This document shows positions 1 to 9,793 of a stretch of DNA of 64,000 nucleotides, in pieces. Under the pieces are notes generated by a model, which made no database searches, was not told where the DNA came from, and was given only the letters and a program-made list of their open reading frames with translations. Each line of letters opens with the position of its first letter. The first letter of the stretch is position 1. Made by a program: the position numbers and the translations under genes. The stretch spans positions 2,356,001 to 2,420,000 of the forward strand of contig CAUWAG010000012.1 of the NCBI GenBank assembly GCA_963556695.1. Reading direction: 5' to 3'. Origin of the DNA: Anthostomella pinea. Taxonomy: Eukaryota; Ascomycota; Sordariomycetes; Xylariales; Xylariaceae.

Positions 1-1730
1 CAGGTGGGATGTCATCCGATACTGCGAAAAGTTTCTTACTAAATAAGTTCCTCCCGCGTTTTCCGTGCCTCACATTGCATTCTTTTGTTTCTTGGTTTTC
101 TTATCTTCTCTTTCTTCTTCTTCTCGCGGCTGCTTGGAGTTGGCACCAGCAGCCCTGGCGTTGTCGCGTCCTGGCAGCACAGCCTCAATCAATCTCGTGT
201 CAATGTGTCCCCGACTTGACCCCTGGAAATCTCTCGGGCACCGGCATGAAAGGACGTGCATGTTGTTGTGGGCCGGTCGCATCGACTCTCATCAAGGGCT
301 GCATCATCTCATCACTGCCAGGTTCAAGCTTTTTGTCGGAGAGGCTTCATCTCTACAAACCTTTGCACGTTTTGATTGTCGGGATCATGGATGTTTTTAT
401 ATGAACCTCGGTCGGCGCAGGATGCCAATTGAGGCGCAGCGGGCAGCCCTTGGCCAACTCGGCCTGCCGAAACCGACGCACCACCACTCATCTCGCATGT
501 CATCCTCCAATGTGCTCTGCTCCGTGCCACACATATCGCGAAACCACACCGGCAGTAGCCCATTCATCAGCTGCACATCTTCAGCGAACGCCTCGATGGT
601 GGCCAGCACCTCGTCCTGTACTCTGACACCGTCGTCAAACCGACTGCCTGCCGGCACCACCACCACCAGCGACCCAAGGGGCCCGGCCCGTATCAGCGGT
701 AGCAGCGGCACTTGCGCCAGTCGAGTAAACAAGTTACAACCGGCCGCACGCGGATTTTCTGTCAATCCCACACGTTGGCGCCGTAGCGCCACTGCCACTA
801 GCAAATAATAATCAATACTCCCTCTAGCCGATGGGTCGCTCCGCTACACTCCGGCTGATGAGCCACAACAGCGACAGCGGCGCTTGGACCGTACGGTCAT
901 CAATCAATCAATTCATGCCTGCTGACTACAAAACAAACCCCTATGAATTGCCCACTTGACTCGTCGTGATACGGGAACACTTACTGGTAGCCGTTGAATG
1001 AATGCGACGGCGGTACGTGCGGATCTGTGTGAGCTTTCTGTGTCGGATTATGTACCTGGTAGTACGGATCAGGATGGACCTTGATCACCGGGTGAGGAGG
1101 ACTTGTTACTGTTCATTACTGTACTACTGTCCTATGTCTACCTCGCTTTGCTAGTTGGACCCTGATTTCCGTGATTCCAAGGGGGATGAGATTGTGCTGG
1201 AGCATGGGGCAATGGGAGGCTTTCGCATGCCACAAGCATCCAGATCTGTTCTCACTGCTGATGTCCGGAGGCGGTTGTGGCGGGTGTGTGGCTAGGGTCA
1301 GTTTATCATCACGTGACATGTACAGCCCCTTTTCTCAACGACCGGCCTCCCAGTACTGCAGCTTAGTAGGAGACAGCTAGACCGCCTCAATTGTCGCTGG
1401 CGATAGACGTGTGTGATGAGTAATGTAAGTAAAGACAATAGTTGGCTAGGACGAGCCTTCCTATTTCCCATGTTTCGAACCGTGCGGTGGTCAATGGAGA
1501 TTGCGCGTTCGTCGCAAACTCATTGCCTTACCTGCAACATGGAATCGCGTCACTACCTTACTAATGCTACTGCAAGGGTTGCAGCAAGTGATGAAATCGT
1601 GCTCAATGTAAGCCGATACGAAGCAGATGGCATCATGAAAGCACTGCCGTTGGCAGACAATAACGGTGCGAAAGAAGGGCATGGCAAGGAAAGTAGCTAG
1701 GTCAGTTATTGGGAGATCAAAAAGTGTACA
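1..1730. other. No confident gene
   Basis: No recognised domain or convincing spliced gene is visible. Two long overlapping open frames occupy 65-808 (+) and 397-804 (-). The minus one has a more protein-like composition (acidic/hydrophobic stretch at 430-700), but I recognise no family and see no start, intron or partner. A small open frame at 1413-1700 (+) is also without recognisable content. Treated as intergenic. Confidence 0.4.
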
Positions 1731-1990
1731 TAAAAAAAAGAGCTACCTACTGACGGGCGTAACGGTATAAGAGTGCGTACACTCGGGCTATACGGCGGTG
1801 ACTATAGACATAGCTGACAGCCTCTTGGAAATCTCTACCAAGAGGTACGCATCTACCCCCTGCGGACATGCAGATGATCAATTTGTGGGAATTGAACCCA
1901 CGGATTCCGCACACTGTAAGAATTTGTGCGGACAGTCTTAGTATGGGAATCGAATCCATGACCCCACACACTTGTAATGTTGTATGGTTG
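1731..1990 (-). repeat. tRNA-related dispersed repeat B, copy 1
   Basis: Read on the minus strand, this repeat has a tRNA T-arm (stem, GATTCGATTCC-type box-B loop, stem) at about 1940-1957. It then runs to a 3' end with GGTAGCTC followed by a T run and ATGT. A second copy lies at about 8436-8645. Copy 1 carries an extra segment of about 60 bp with a second T-arm-like hairpin (about 1880-1897, GTGGGTTCAATTCCCAC). The box-B sequence and dispersed copies suggest a tRNA-derived SINE, but no clear A box or target duplication was found. Its 5' side directly abuts the tail of LINE L1. Confidence 0.5.
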
Positions 1991-2561
1991 GCAAGTTTGA
2001 TTGATTGATTGATTGATTGATTGTATTTAACGTGGGGGATCGCTCCTCAGTAGTGCAAACCACGCCTCCCAGAGCCTCTGCATCGCAGGGTTATGGAGGT
2101 ATCAAGATAATAAGTACAGTCAGTCCCGCTCCCGAGCCCATTCCCGTTGTTGCGGCTGTATGACTTTGGGGTCATCCATCTGGTCCTTTAAGAACAGCTA
2201 TCTATCAGGGACAGATTGATGAAAAGAACTTGCTTTTCTCAACAAACCTTGCCCATTCCGCGTTCCTCTCCCCCAAGTATTGTAAACAGGTTGCCCTAGG
2301 CGAGTACCTGGGCAGTAGTCAGTTTTTCCCAAGCCTCTTACAAAAGAAAATATGTTGTGGTGTTTTCTTCTTACCGCAGCTGTAGTGGTCATTTGAGTCT
2401 GTATGCCCAAAATATTTATGATATCTAGCAAAATCGTCATGTCCAGATCTGGCCGTTAGAAGTCTGTATAGACTGCTCTTTTCAAAAGATATAAGGTTCT
2501 TTTTAGTTACTGTATATGAGTATACTTCTTGATACCTAGGTTCTGATTGGTCTTTCCACCA

Positions 2562-3059
2562 TTAATCAAATTCTCTCTTATTCTTTTCTTTGAGATCTCT
2601 CTTAACCCAAGAGATTATGGGAAGGTTTGTCACGTCTGTTTTTAGCATGGCACCCTCTTTTATTAGTGTGTTAGCAGCTTTGTTGCCATTAATATCTCTG
2701 TGTCCAGGAATCCACTTGACGGTCACTCCGGGAGTGTGTGCCGTGGCAAGTTCTTGGAATCGTAGAAAAATGTTCTGTGATGTCTCGGGTGGAGTCCCAT
2801 TGAGCCTATCTACCACTGACGTGTTGTCCAGGCAGACATATAGCCGTTTTCCGCATCTAATTGCCCTGGCTGCTGCGAGACTTTGAAGAGCATCATAGAC
2901 TTTAGTATCTACTACTTCTGCTTGGAGAAGTCTGCCCTTTCCCCGGTATACTTCTTGTGTAGTGCCGCCTTTCCTGATGGTATAACCCCATCCAGTACGG
3001 GTTGTGCCTTGGTCGTCCAACTGTGATCCATCTGAATAGATGACAAGGTCAGTGTTCAC
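2562..3059 (-). pseudogene. LINE L1 RNase H domain
   Basis: RNase H module of the L1 LINE ORF2. Visible motifs in order are YSDGS (first Asp), a Glu in LLQAEVVD, VCLDNTS (second catalytic Asp) and IPGHRDINGN. The final catalytic Asp, expected in a GNEAAD-like motif, reads GNKAAN here, so the site looks dead. Both changes can be explained by G-to-A transitions, as left by repeat-induced point mutation. The domain is one open frame but depends on the broken upstream RT. Confidence 0.8.
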
Positions 3060-3360
3060 GTTTCTCTCCTATAGTCATTGCTTGAAGAGCTCTGTTTCTT
3101 TGTCTTTGTCTTTGCGGATTGAGGGCTTCTTTCATGATGGCCTGGTAAGTGTTGGTCTCTAGAAGTCAGGGACTAGCTGGAAGCTCCTTTGTAGCCTTGT
3201 TGGATTCTTGCGAGCTTGTATTTGGAGCCTGCCAACAAGAGGGTGTCTCTGGTCTATTCGTCCTAGTTGGAGGCCGTGACGTCGTCTTATTGACTCTGCA
3301 AGAACTCCTGCTGGGGGAATCTGCGATTCAAAGTGTAGGATATGTCCAGGGTGTGTTTTC

Positions 3361-3583
3361 TGTGACGGCTGTGGCGGCCTGCACAGACCTTCCCACATGA
3401 CAAGTGGATACCTCCCAATAGGGGAAGGATCTGACCAGAGGATCCCCTTAAAGGGGCAACCTCCCACTGTACCTATCTCTCTCTCTCTCTTCCTTTCCTC
3501 TCTAGTCTTGATATTCTCGTCAATAGAGTAATAGCTGCTTGCTGCCGGCCATGTCCCAGCTCCTCAGTACGCTCGCCGTGACA
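3361..3583 (-). mobile_element. Solo LTR, family A, copy 1 (inside LINE L1)
   Basis: A 223-bp element, on the minus strand TGTCACGGCGAGCG to CCGTCACA. It is flanked by perfect 5-bp direct repeats (TTTTC on the plus strand at 3356-3360 and 3584-3588). It interrupts the LINE RT/RNase H linker, whose coding sequence resumes on the far side, so the LTR arrived after the LINE. A second copy with its own TSD lies at 6729-6938. No internal retrotransposon region is present, which fits LTR-LTR recombination. Confidence 0.9.
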
Positions 3584-3588
3584 TTTTC

Positions 3589-5189
3589 CAGACTGGCAAG
3601 ATAGCCCTGATCGCTGTTCGTAGTACGGCATCTCTTGTTCTAAGAAGCCCCTTAATGCGACATGCTGATGTCCCACCTAAGCTCCCAACTTTCTCGATTC
3701 CTGGGTACCAGGCCTCCAGGCCGTGTGTAAGAATATGAATAACACAAGTTTTCACAGCCCTTTTGGTTGACTTTACTGGAAGTCCTTTGACTGTGTTGCA
3801 TAGTCCTCGAAGGTGATTTGCTACCTTATTAGCTTTCTTGGCCCAATAAGAAACGTGATCTTTGAAGTTTAGTTTTCTATTTAGGAAGACATCCAGCCAT
3901 CGCATGGAGTCCTTTGCTATTTTGTTCATTGTCCTGTGGCGGACTGGAGGATTGTCTGAGTTCTTTTTCCTTGAGAAGTGCATAATCTCAGTTTTGTCAG
4001 GGTCAAATTTAATAACATTGTTATGTCCTTATTGACTGAATAAGTAAAGATTTTCAGAAGCCTCTATAGCTATTTCCTTAACGTTCTTTCTAATGCAGAG
4101 AGTCGCTAGGTTGTCTGTATATCTAAAGCGTCTCTTTTTCATGGCAAGTCGGGCACAGATTGGCTCTGTATACAGCATATAAAGGATTGGAAAGGCTGAT
4201 GAGCCTTGTGATAGCCCACAAATAAGAGCTTTAATATCGGTCACAATACCTTCAAACCAAACCCTTGCGGACCGCTCGGACATGAATGACTGGACCCATC
4301 TTATGAGAAAGCCTGGCCAGCCCTGTTCTCTCATGCGAACCACCAGCCGTCCCATTAGGGCAGCATCAAAAGCCCCTTTCACATCTGACGTGACTACCGT
4401 TGCAACGAGGCACTGGTCGAGGGCCTGCTCAATATCGTGTATGAGTGCAGCTACCAAGTCAGTGGCAGAGCGCTTTAGTAGAGCTCCAAAATATTATGGA
4501 GCTAGAATTCCAAGTTTAATAATAAACCAGGTAATTCTTTTCATAATGAATCGTTTTAGGCCTTTACCAAGACATGATAATAACGATATTGGTCTGTAGG
4601 CCCAGGGGTTGGAATAGTCTGTCTTGCCTGGTTTTGGGATCATCACTATCTTAGCTATTTTAAATGGTTTAGGGTGGTGTCCAATCTGTAGACAGGTCTG
4701 GAAGAGGGCTCTGATATGTTCCTTAATGACTGGCCAGCAAGCTTTCAGAATCCGTACTGTGAGGGTGTCTACTCCCGGGGAGTTGCTCTTGGTCCCTATA
4801 GTGCACTCTTCAGCCTCTTCCAGTCTGACATAGTATTCAAGGGGGATGTGTGGCTTGGGTTTTGTGATCTGAGCGGACCAGGGGTCGATGATATCGTTAT
4901 CTGGGGTACTTCGTTCAAGCGTGGTTGAGCGTAGTGCATTTGCCTTGCTCTCTTGTGACTCAAATGTTTGGTCTCCTATGATGATTAGAGGAGAACGCAA
5001 TCCTGCTGACAGCTTGTGCCAAGAAACGATTCTGTACAGGTCCTTTGGTTCAGTCGCTGAATCAATTAAAGTCTGCCAGTACTCTCTCCTAGCTTTCCGA
5101 ACCACGCGGCGAAAGTCCCGTCGGGCGTTGGCAAGTTGAACTGACCATGTGAGAGATTGTTTGGTACTAGAATTGGCCGCCGTGACCAT
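3589..5189 (-). pseudogene. LINE L1 reverse transcriptase remnant
   Basis: Three open pieces in order (5189-4494, 4457-4029, 3983-3589) give a Tad1-clade RT. Recognisable parts are a linker with REYW, IPKPGKTDYSNPWAYRPISLL (fingers), DVKGAFDAAL (palm motif A), CGLSQGSSAFP (motif B, normally GLPQGSPxSP) and FRYTDN where FxYADD is expected. The YADD-to-YTDN change removes a catalytic Asp. The reading frame resumes past the solo LTR as FESQIPPAGVLAESI at about 3310-3260 and ends RLQRSFQLVPDF near 3160. Non-functional. Confidence 0.85.
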
Positions 5190-5367
5190 CTATATAGGCT
5201 CGACCCGTGCCAAACAAACGTTTCAACCCACGGGATGCCCTTCGAACTGAAATCTTCAAGCCTAGATGCCTTACTGAAATATGTTGATGCCTTGTACTTG
5301 TCAATCAATATTTTTCACCCGCCACCATAACCATCTTCCAACACCCTTGGTGCACGCCTTTCGCTTC

Positions 5368-5623
5368 TCCCACCTCACCACTCACAATCGAGTCCTACCA
5401 AAAACCCTGCAATCTGTCGCATTGTCTCGTTTTGACATCCTCTTCAATCATACACAACCTCTCGACAACTCGACTACATCGCGAGAGCACGTTCTCCCAC
5501 CTCACCACCACAATCGCTCCCTGCCAAAAACGCCGCACTCTGTCGAATCGTCTCTCAAACTTCGTTTCGACATCCTATTCAATCACACACAATCTCTCGA
5601 CAACTCGACTACATCGCGAGCCC
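5368..5623 (+). repeat. Tandem duplication of about 125-130 bp upstream of the 5.74-kb gene
   Basis: Two adjacent, imperfect copies (about 5368-5492 and 5494-5623). Each contains CTCCCACCTCACCAC, CCAAAAAC, a TCTGTCG segment and CTCGACAACTCGACTACATCGCGAG. They lie in pyrimidine-rich sequence typical of a fungal promoter/5' UTR just before the gene at 5740 (or an ATG at 5631). Confidence 0.75.
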
Positions 5624-5739
5624 AGCAACCATGACCACCTCAACTAGTCCCGTCCACTTCCTCACAGACGTTATGCCTCGAGCTGGTATGTCGTACATGC
5701 ATATCAAGTTCCGCCGCATCACCGACGATAATAACCGCG

Positions 5740-6214
5740 ATGCAATCATTCGACCGCTCGTTCGACTATTCGGGCGTCTTCAGCGCCAATGGCGCAATCC
5801 GCAGCAACGGTCGTTGCACTACGACCCAGCAGAAGCGCAACGTCGACGAAGCCCTTGCGGAGATGTTCGAGTTGACCATGACTGCTGAGATGCTGAACCT
5901 CCTCAAGTTCAGACTCGGATCCGAGGGGGTGCACACCTTCTGCCACCATCTGAAGCTCCAGCTGGGATGGTCGCACCACTGGACCGATGCGCTGTTCACC
6001 AAATTCTTCTGCGAACTCGTAGACGCCCGCCAGGAATACCACGTGCGACCCACTGCGCCCTTCGACTCGAAGGGTCACTGCAAGATGGCGTTGGCGATCG
6101 ACCAATTCGTTGAGTTCGCCAACAAGAGGGAGGATCGAAGAAACGTGGTTCTGTGCCGTAAGTTATCTCTCGCTCTAGCCCCTCATATGAACCCATTCGA
6201 GCAACAACCTGGAA

Positions 6215-6253
<39 letters not shown>

Positions 6254-6589
6254 ACAACACGAACCACCACCCTCTCCGTGATTTCTTCGATCTCTCAGCA
6301 TCTTCCCCTTGAGCTACACACAAGAAAAAACCCGCACTGCGCATCACTACCCGTCCTCTTCGCTACTACGCAACCCTAGAGGAAGTATTCGGACGATGAC
6401 ATACTGATCCGTTATATATCACAGGTCGAAGCGTACGACCTCTTCAAACAGCTCGGCGGCAACGAGGAGGCCGAGCAGAAGAAGCATCAGGAGGAGCGTA
6501 GCTTTGACATGGCCGACGTCGAGAAGCAGGTCGAAGTCATCCAGACCGACGTATTCATGGTGGATGCGATCAACAACATCGGAATCTGA
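5740..6589 (+). CDS. Two-exon gene of unknown function
   Basis: Exon 1 starts at ATG 5740 and runs to 6157, followed by a consensus GTAAGT donor. An intron of about 270 bp contains a (CA)n microsatellite. Exon 2 runs from about 6432 to the TGA at 6587-6589. An acceptor at 6431 keeps the exon 2 frame; an acceptor at 6424 would shift it. The product is about 190 aa, soluble, mixed alpha-helical, with an acidic C-terminal helix (AEQKKHQEER...VEKQVEVIQ). An earlier ATG at 5631 lies in a different frame. I recognise no family. The gene sits between LINE L1 and a solo LTR. Confidence 0.5.
6215..6251 (+). repeat. (AC)18 microsatellite
   Basis: Uninterrupted CA dinucleotides inside the intron of the 5.74-kb gene. 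Confidence 0.95.
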
Positions 6590-6728
6590 GCTGTCTCACC
6601 CAGCCATCCGGTATCACAACTGTGCTTGGATGACTGCTGGGAGCTCGCCTGGAAACCTATGTCCGTCATCCGAACACGGCTTGACGATTCGTCCAGCGAC
6701 TTGTTGGTACCACCGGCGCAAGCAGCAT

Positions 6729-6938
6729 TGTCACGGCGAGCGTACTGAGGAGCTGGGACAGGGCCGGCAGCAAGCAGCTATTACTCTATTGACAAGAATA
6801 TCAAGACTAGGGAGGAAAGGAAGATAGAGAGATAGGTATAGCGGGAGTTTGCCCCTTTAAGGGGATCCTCTGGTCAGATCCTTCCCTTATTGGGAAGTAT
6901 CAGCTTGTCATGTGGGAAGGTCTGTGCAGGCCGTCACA
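6729..6938 (+). mobile_element. Solo LTR, family A, copy 2
   Basis: A 210-bp element beginning TGTCACGGCGAGCG and ending GGCCGTCACA. It is flanked by perfect 5-bp duplications AGCAT (6724-6728 and 6939-6943). It is closely similar over its length to copy 1 in LINE L1 (3361-3583, opposite strand), differing by scattered substitutions and short indels, the largest being about 9 bp near the 3' end. Confidence 0.92.
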
Positions 6939-6943
6939 AGCAT

Positions 6944-8435
6944 CACCTTTCAACGCCATTTCCGGAACCTCTGTCGACAAGCTTTGTTGGTAACCACGGC
7001 GCACGCACCATCGCTTGTTGGGGACATTTCCGAAATATTGGTGGAAAACCTTGTGGTAGCACGGGCAGAGAAACGATGGGGTGTAACGAGGACGAAACTT
7101 TTCCCATTGTCAATGTATAATGTGTACCTAATGTATAAAGATGAAGCAGCAATGCACCCCACATTCCACCGTATATGCGATGGCGACTACCACCAAGGAC
7201 ACCAGCTTGTGATAATATGTCTCCTGCCTGGAAGCGACTGAAGACGCCCACTTCTAAGGCTGTGAGTAAGTGATGACCTTGCATCGGAGTGATTCGATCC
7301 CTCTGGCTGAACATGACACGGATCAAAAGGCTATTCAGAAGGCCCCAGGACTCTGCAAACGCATTATATGTAAGATCATATGCCTACTCGACTTGTACAA
7401 TCTGGAGCCATGGTGTGACCGAGAAGATTGCTCTGTTGTAACATTTGTCGTGCTCGCCGCGAGCTTAGAGTGCCGCTCCCACGCTCGTCCGTTCTCGCGC
7501 ATATCCCCTTGCTAGATAGCCATCTGACAGCTTTCATTGCAATAGAAACATTTACTGTTGCATTTAATAGACCGCAAAGGTTCTTGGGGCTCTTATGGTG
7601 TTCCTAACTGACGAGGTGTCGTTGACTGCCCTGGCACGTGATCTGGATGAAAGAGTGAAGCCACAACCAGCCACAAACAGCCACAGTCAGCCACAGTCAG
7701 CCACTTCCTCTGCACACCAAAGTCTCAATGCAAACCACAATCTCATGGACGTAGCGTAAATAACAACCACGCCTAGAGTAAAACAAGATAAGCCTTGCGT
7801 ATATGTAGAGCTGCCTGCTTTCAGGCCATATGTCTATACAATATCACGAGTCTAGCACCTTTAGGTGTCGGCGGCATGTTGTGTCCTAACAGTGTTGTAC
7901 CTAGGCCAGAGCTTGACACTGGCAAACCAATCAAGAACTCTAGCTTTCTTTCCCACACTGAGGAATCCAACATCTATGTTCTCCGGTATCGTCGACATAC
8001 GGCGGCGTCGTCGCGCTCTGTTTGTTGCGATACCAGAAGTCATATGACAGTCTCTCTTGGGATGCCGTCCGTCCCCAGTGTCATTCCAGGCGATGACCAC
8101 GAGAGGTTTAGAGCCTCCATCGTGGAGGGGGCAAATAGCTTCTCAGTGCATCCTCCCTCAAGAGGTCTTGTATACTCGCTGCCTCGTTGCTAGCTCAACT
8201 GCGGTTCTTGGGATACCAAGGACCACATGCGTCGTGGTGTTATGCCTGATAGCCAGGCGCTGTGATCCTCTTAGTCTTACCCCTGATGCTACGTGCAATC
8301 ATTTACGCAGTGACGTTCCAGGGGGTGCTGTCCGCTATGATGCTCGGCGTGGGCTTGGATGACTTGCTATGCGCTGCCGTCGCGTTGACTAAGTACGCGT
8401 CATGCATTGAACTTAGTTGGACAAGGAACATTAAT
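6944..8435. other. No recognisable gene
   Basis: Several short open frames on both strands overlap one another and none has a recognised domain or supporting splice sites. The only structure seen is the AGCCACA-type tandem tract at 7659-7705. Confidence 0.5.
7659..7705 (+). repeat. AGCCACA-type short tandem repeat
   Basis: Five imperfect 8-10 bp units of AGCCACAR(N)C in a row. Confidence 0.8.
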
Positions 8436-8645
8436 AAACAAAACATAAAAAGCTACCCACTCGATGGGCATGTTCCCAGGCATACTATTATTTCAAGCTT
8501 AAATCATGCGGGTGACGATGGCCATAGCAACAGCCTCTTGTAATTCTCCGAAACAGGAGGTGCGCATCTACCCCTAAAGGACAATGCAGACAGTCTTAGC
8601 ATGGGAATCGAACCCATGACCCCACACTCTTCTGAATGCTGTATG
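8436..8645 (-). repeat. tRNA-related dispersed repeat B, copy 2
   Basis: Second copy of the repeat at 1731-1990. On the minus strand it shows a T-arm-like hairpin ATGGGTTCGATTCCCAT (about 8599-8615), then GCTAAGACTGTCTGCA, GGTAGATGCG, and a 3' end GGTAGCTTTTTATG. It lacks the second T-arm of copy 1. The GGTTCGATTCC box matches a Pol III B box. Confidence 0.5.
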
Positions 8646-8652
8646 GGGATTG

Positions 8653-8728
8653 ACTAGTTAACTGACCATCTGAGAGATCATTTAGTGGTAAAATTCGCTG
8701 CCATCGCCATCTGTATAGGCTGGAACCT
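8653..8728 (-). repeat. Short fragment of LINE L1 ORF2
   Basis: About 75 bp aligns with 5141-5212 of LINE L1 (shared GCCTATA, AGATGG, AATTYTA, ATCTCTCA and ATGGTCAGTT blocks). It preserves the peptide pattern GSSLYRW...LSxGQ in an open frame. The fragment sits directly next to repeat B and stops a few bases before the MITE target site. Confidence 0.7.
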
Positions 8729-8739
8729 TCACAGACAGC

Positions 8740-9133
8740 CAGGGTTCCGACCAACTCAACGGATATCAACATGTTGGTTGAGTTGACGTCAATATCCACA
8801 CCAACTCAATCCACGAAGACCTTTGTAGCCTTAGCAACCAACTTAACGACGAGGCTATCGTGAGTTGATATTGGCGTAAGTATTGTTGATAAATCTTTTT
8901 TTAACCATACTAAAATATCCGGGTCATAGTGGGTCATGCCAAGGTACTTTCGCTACCCTACTATTTCTTACTATTTATAGGTATTTTATTATATTAGTGG
9001 ATTTTAATTAATATTAACGGAAATCCCTTGTTAATACACTTAACTTAACTTAATAACGACGAAATCGTAGATAGTATCAACTCAACTTAACGAAAGGGTC
9101 CCGTTGACGTGGATTGACTTGGTCGGGACCTTG
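8740..9133. mobile_element. hAT-like MITE
   Basis: A 394-bp AT-rich element with no coding capacity. The left end is CAGGGTTCCGACCAA. The right end read inward on the minus strand is CAAGGTCCCGACCAA, giving 15-bp terminal inverted repeats with two mismatches. It is flanked by a perfect 8-bp direct repeat CAGACAGC (8732-8739 and 9134-9141). An 8-bp TSD and CAGGG-type termini are characteristic of hAT transposons, so this is probably a non-autonomous hAT derivative. Internal CAACTCAA/TTGAGTTG motifs recur in both orientations. Confidence 0.85.
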
Positions 9134-9141
9134 CAGACAGC

Positions 9142-9793
9142 TACTGCTGCGTCACACTATGCCTTATAATCCCCCCACCCCCCGAGCTCGTACCCTTAAG
9201 CATAGATGTCTTTTGAAAGCAGCAGAAACATCCGCAGGTGGCTCATCGTAGCTTGTAGGAGGAGCGGTCGTCATTCTAACGCCTGGGCCTTCGCAGGACA
9301 TTAGTACGTTCTGATCTCGCTGATCGACCTACGTATGGTGTGAAACCTCGACGGTTGACCGAACGCAGGTTCTTAATCTGGGCTCCATGCCCGACACATA
9401 TTCTTTCGCCTGCATGGTTGTCCTCGGCTCCTAGAAATACAGCGCGATATGTCTTCGATCAATCATCCATAGCGGCGGCGACGTTGTTTTTAACTACACC
9501 GCCGCCCACTTTCGGTCGAACCGCAGCAAGTCGTATGTCTTCCAGAACTGCATAAAATATCGCTTGCATTATCCTGACCCCGGGAGCAGAATCCCCGCAC
9601 TACTGCATCCACGCCAATGCAACCTTTGTTCATCATGTTTTGCGCAGCTTGAGTTGGTGCGCGATTCAATACGCATATGTATGTTCGCTTCATCTCTCAC
9701 CCGTCTCGGTATCGCGGAATATCCTAGTGACCTCGAGGGCAACCGGTGCCCATTTCATGATTGTGTTATGACCTGTCTGCGAATTAGCAGCTG
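9142..9793. other. No recognisable gene
   Basis: Overlapping short frames on both strands (for example 9340-9555 + and 9490-9693 -). None has an identifiable domain or splice signal. Confidence 0.4.

Larger units (their letters stand above)
1997..5217 (-). mobile_element. Tad1-type LINE L1, degenerate, 5'-truncated
   Basis: Minus-strand non-LTR retrotransposon with RT (about 3.6-5.2 kb), then RNase H (2562-3059), then a 3' untranslated region. It ends in CGTTAAATACAATC with a short (CAAT)n tail at 1997-2023. The endonuclease half is missing, so the copy is 5'-truncated near 5217. The RT frame is interrupted by stops and by a solo LTR (3361-3583). The last 95 bp closely resemble the tail of the SINE at 61.9-62.3 kb. 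A 75-bp piece of the same LINE lies at 8653-8728. Confidence 0.85.

Noticed and set aside
65..808. Secreted 247-aa protein on the plus strand
   Set aside because: The hydrophobic start is plausible, but the rest is Ser/Thr/Pro/Arg-rich shadow-type sequence opposite a more protein-like minus frame, with no family support.
7659..7705. CRISPR-like or telomere-like repeats
   Set aside because: Only five imperfect 8-10 bp units without spacers; simple tandem repeat. No TTAGGG arrays were seen in the window.
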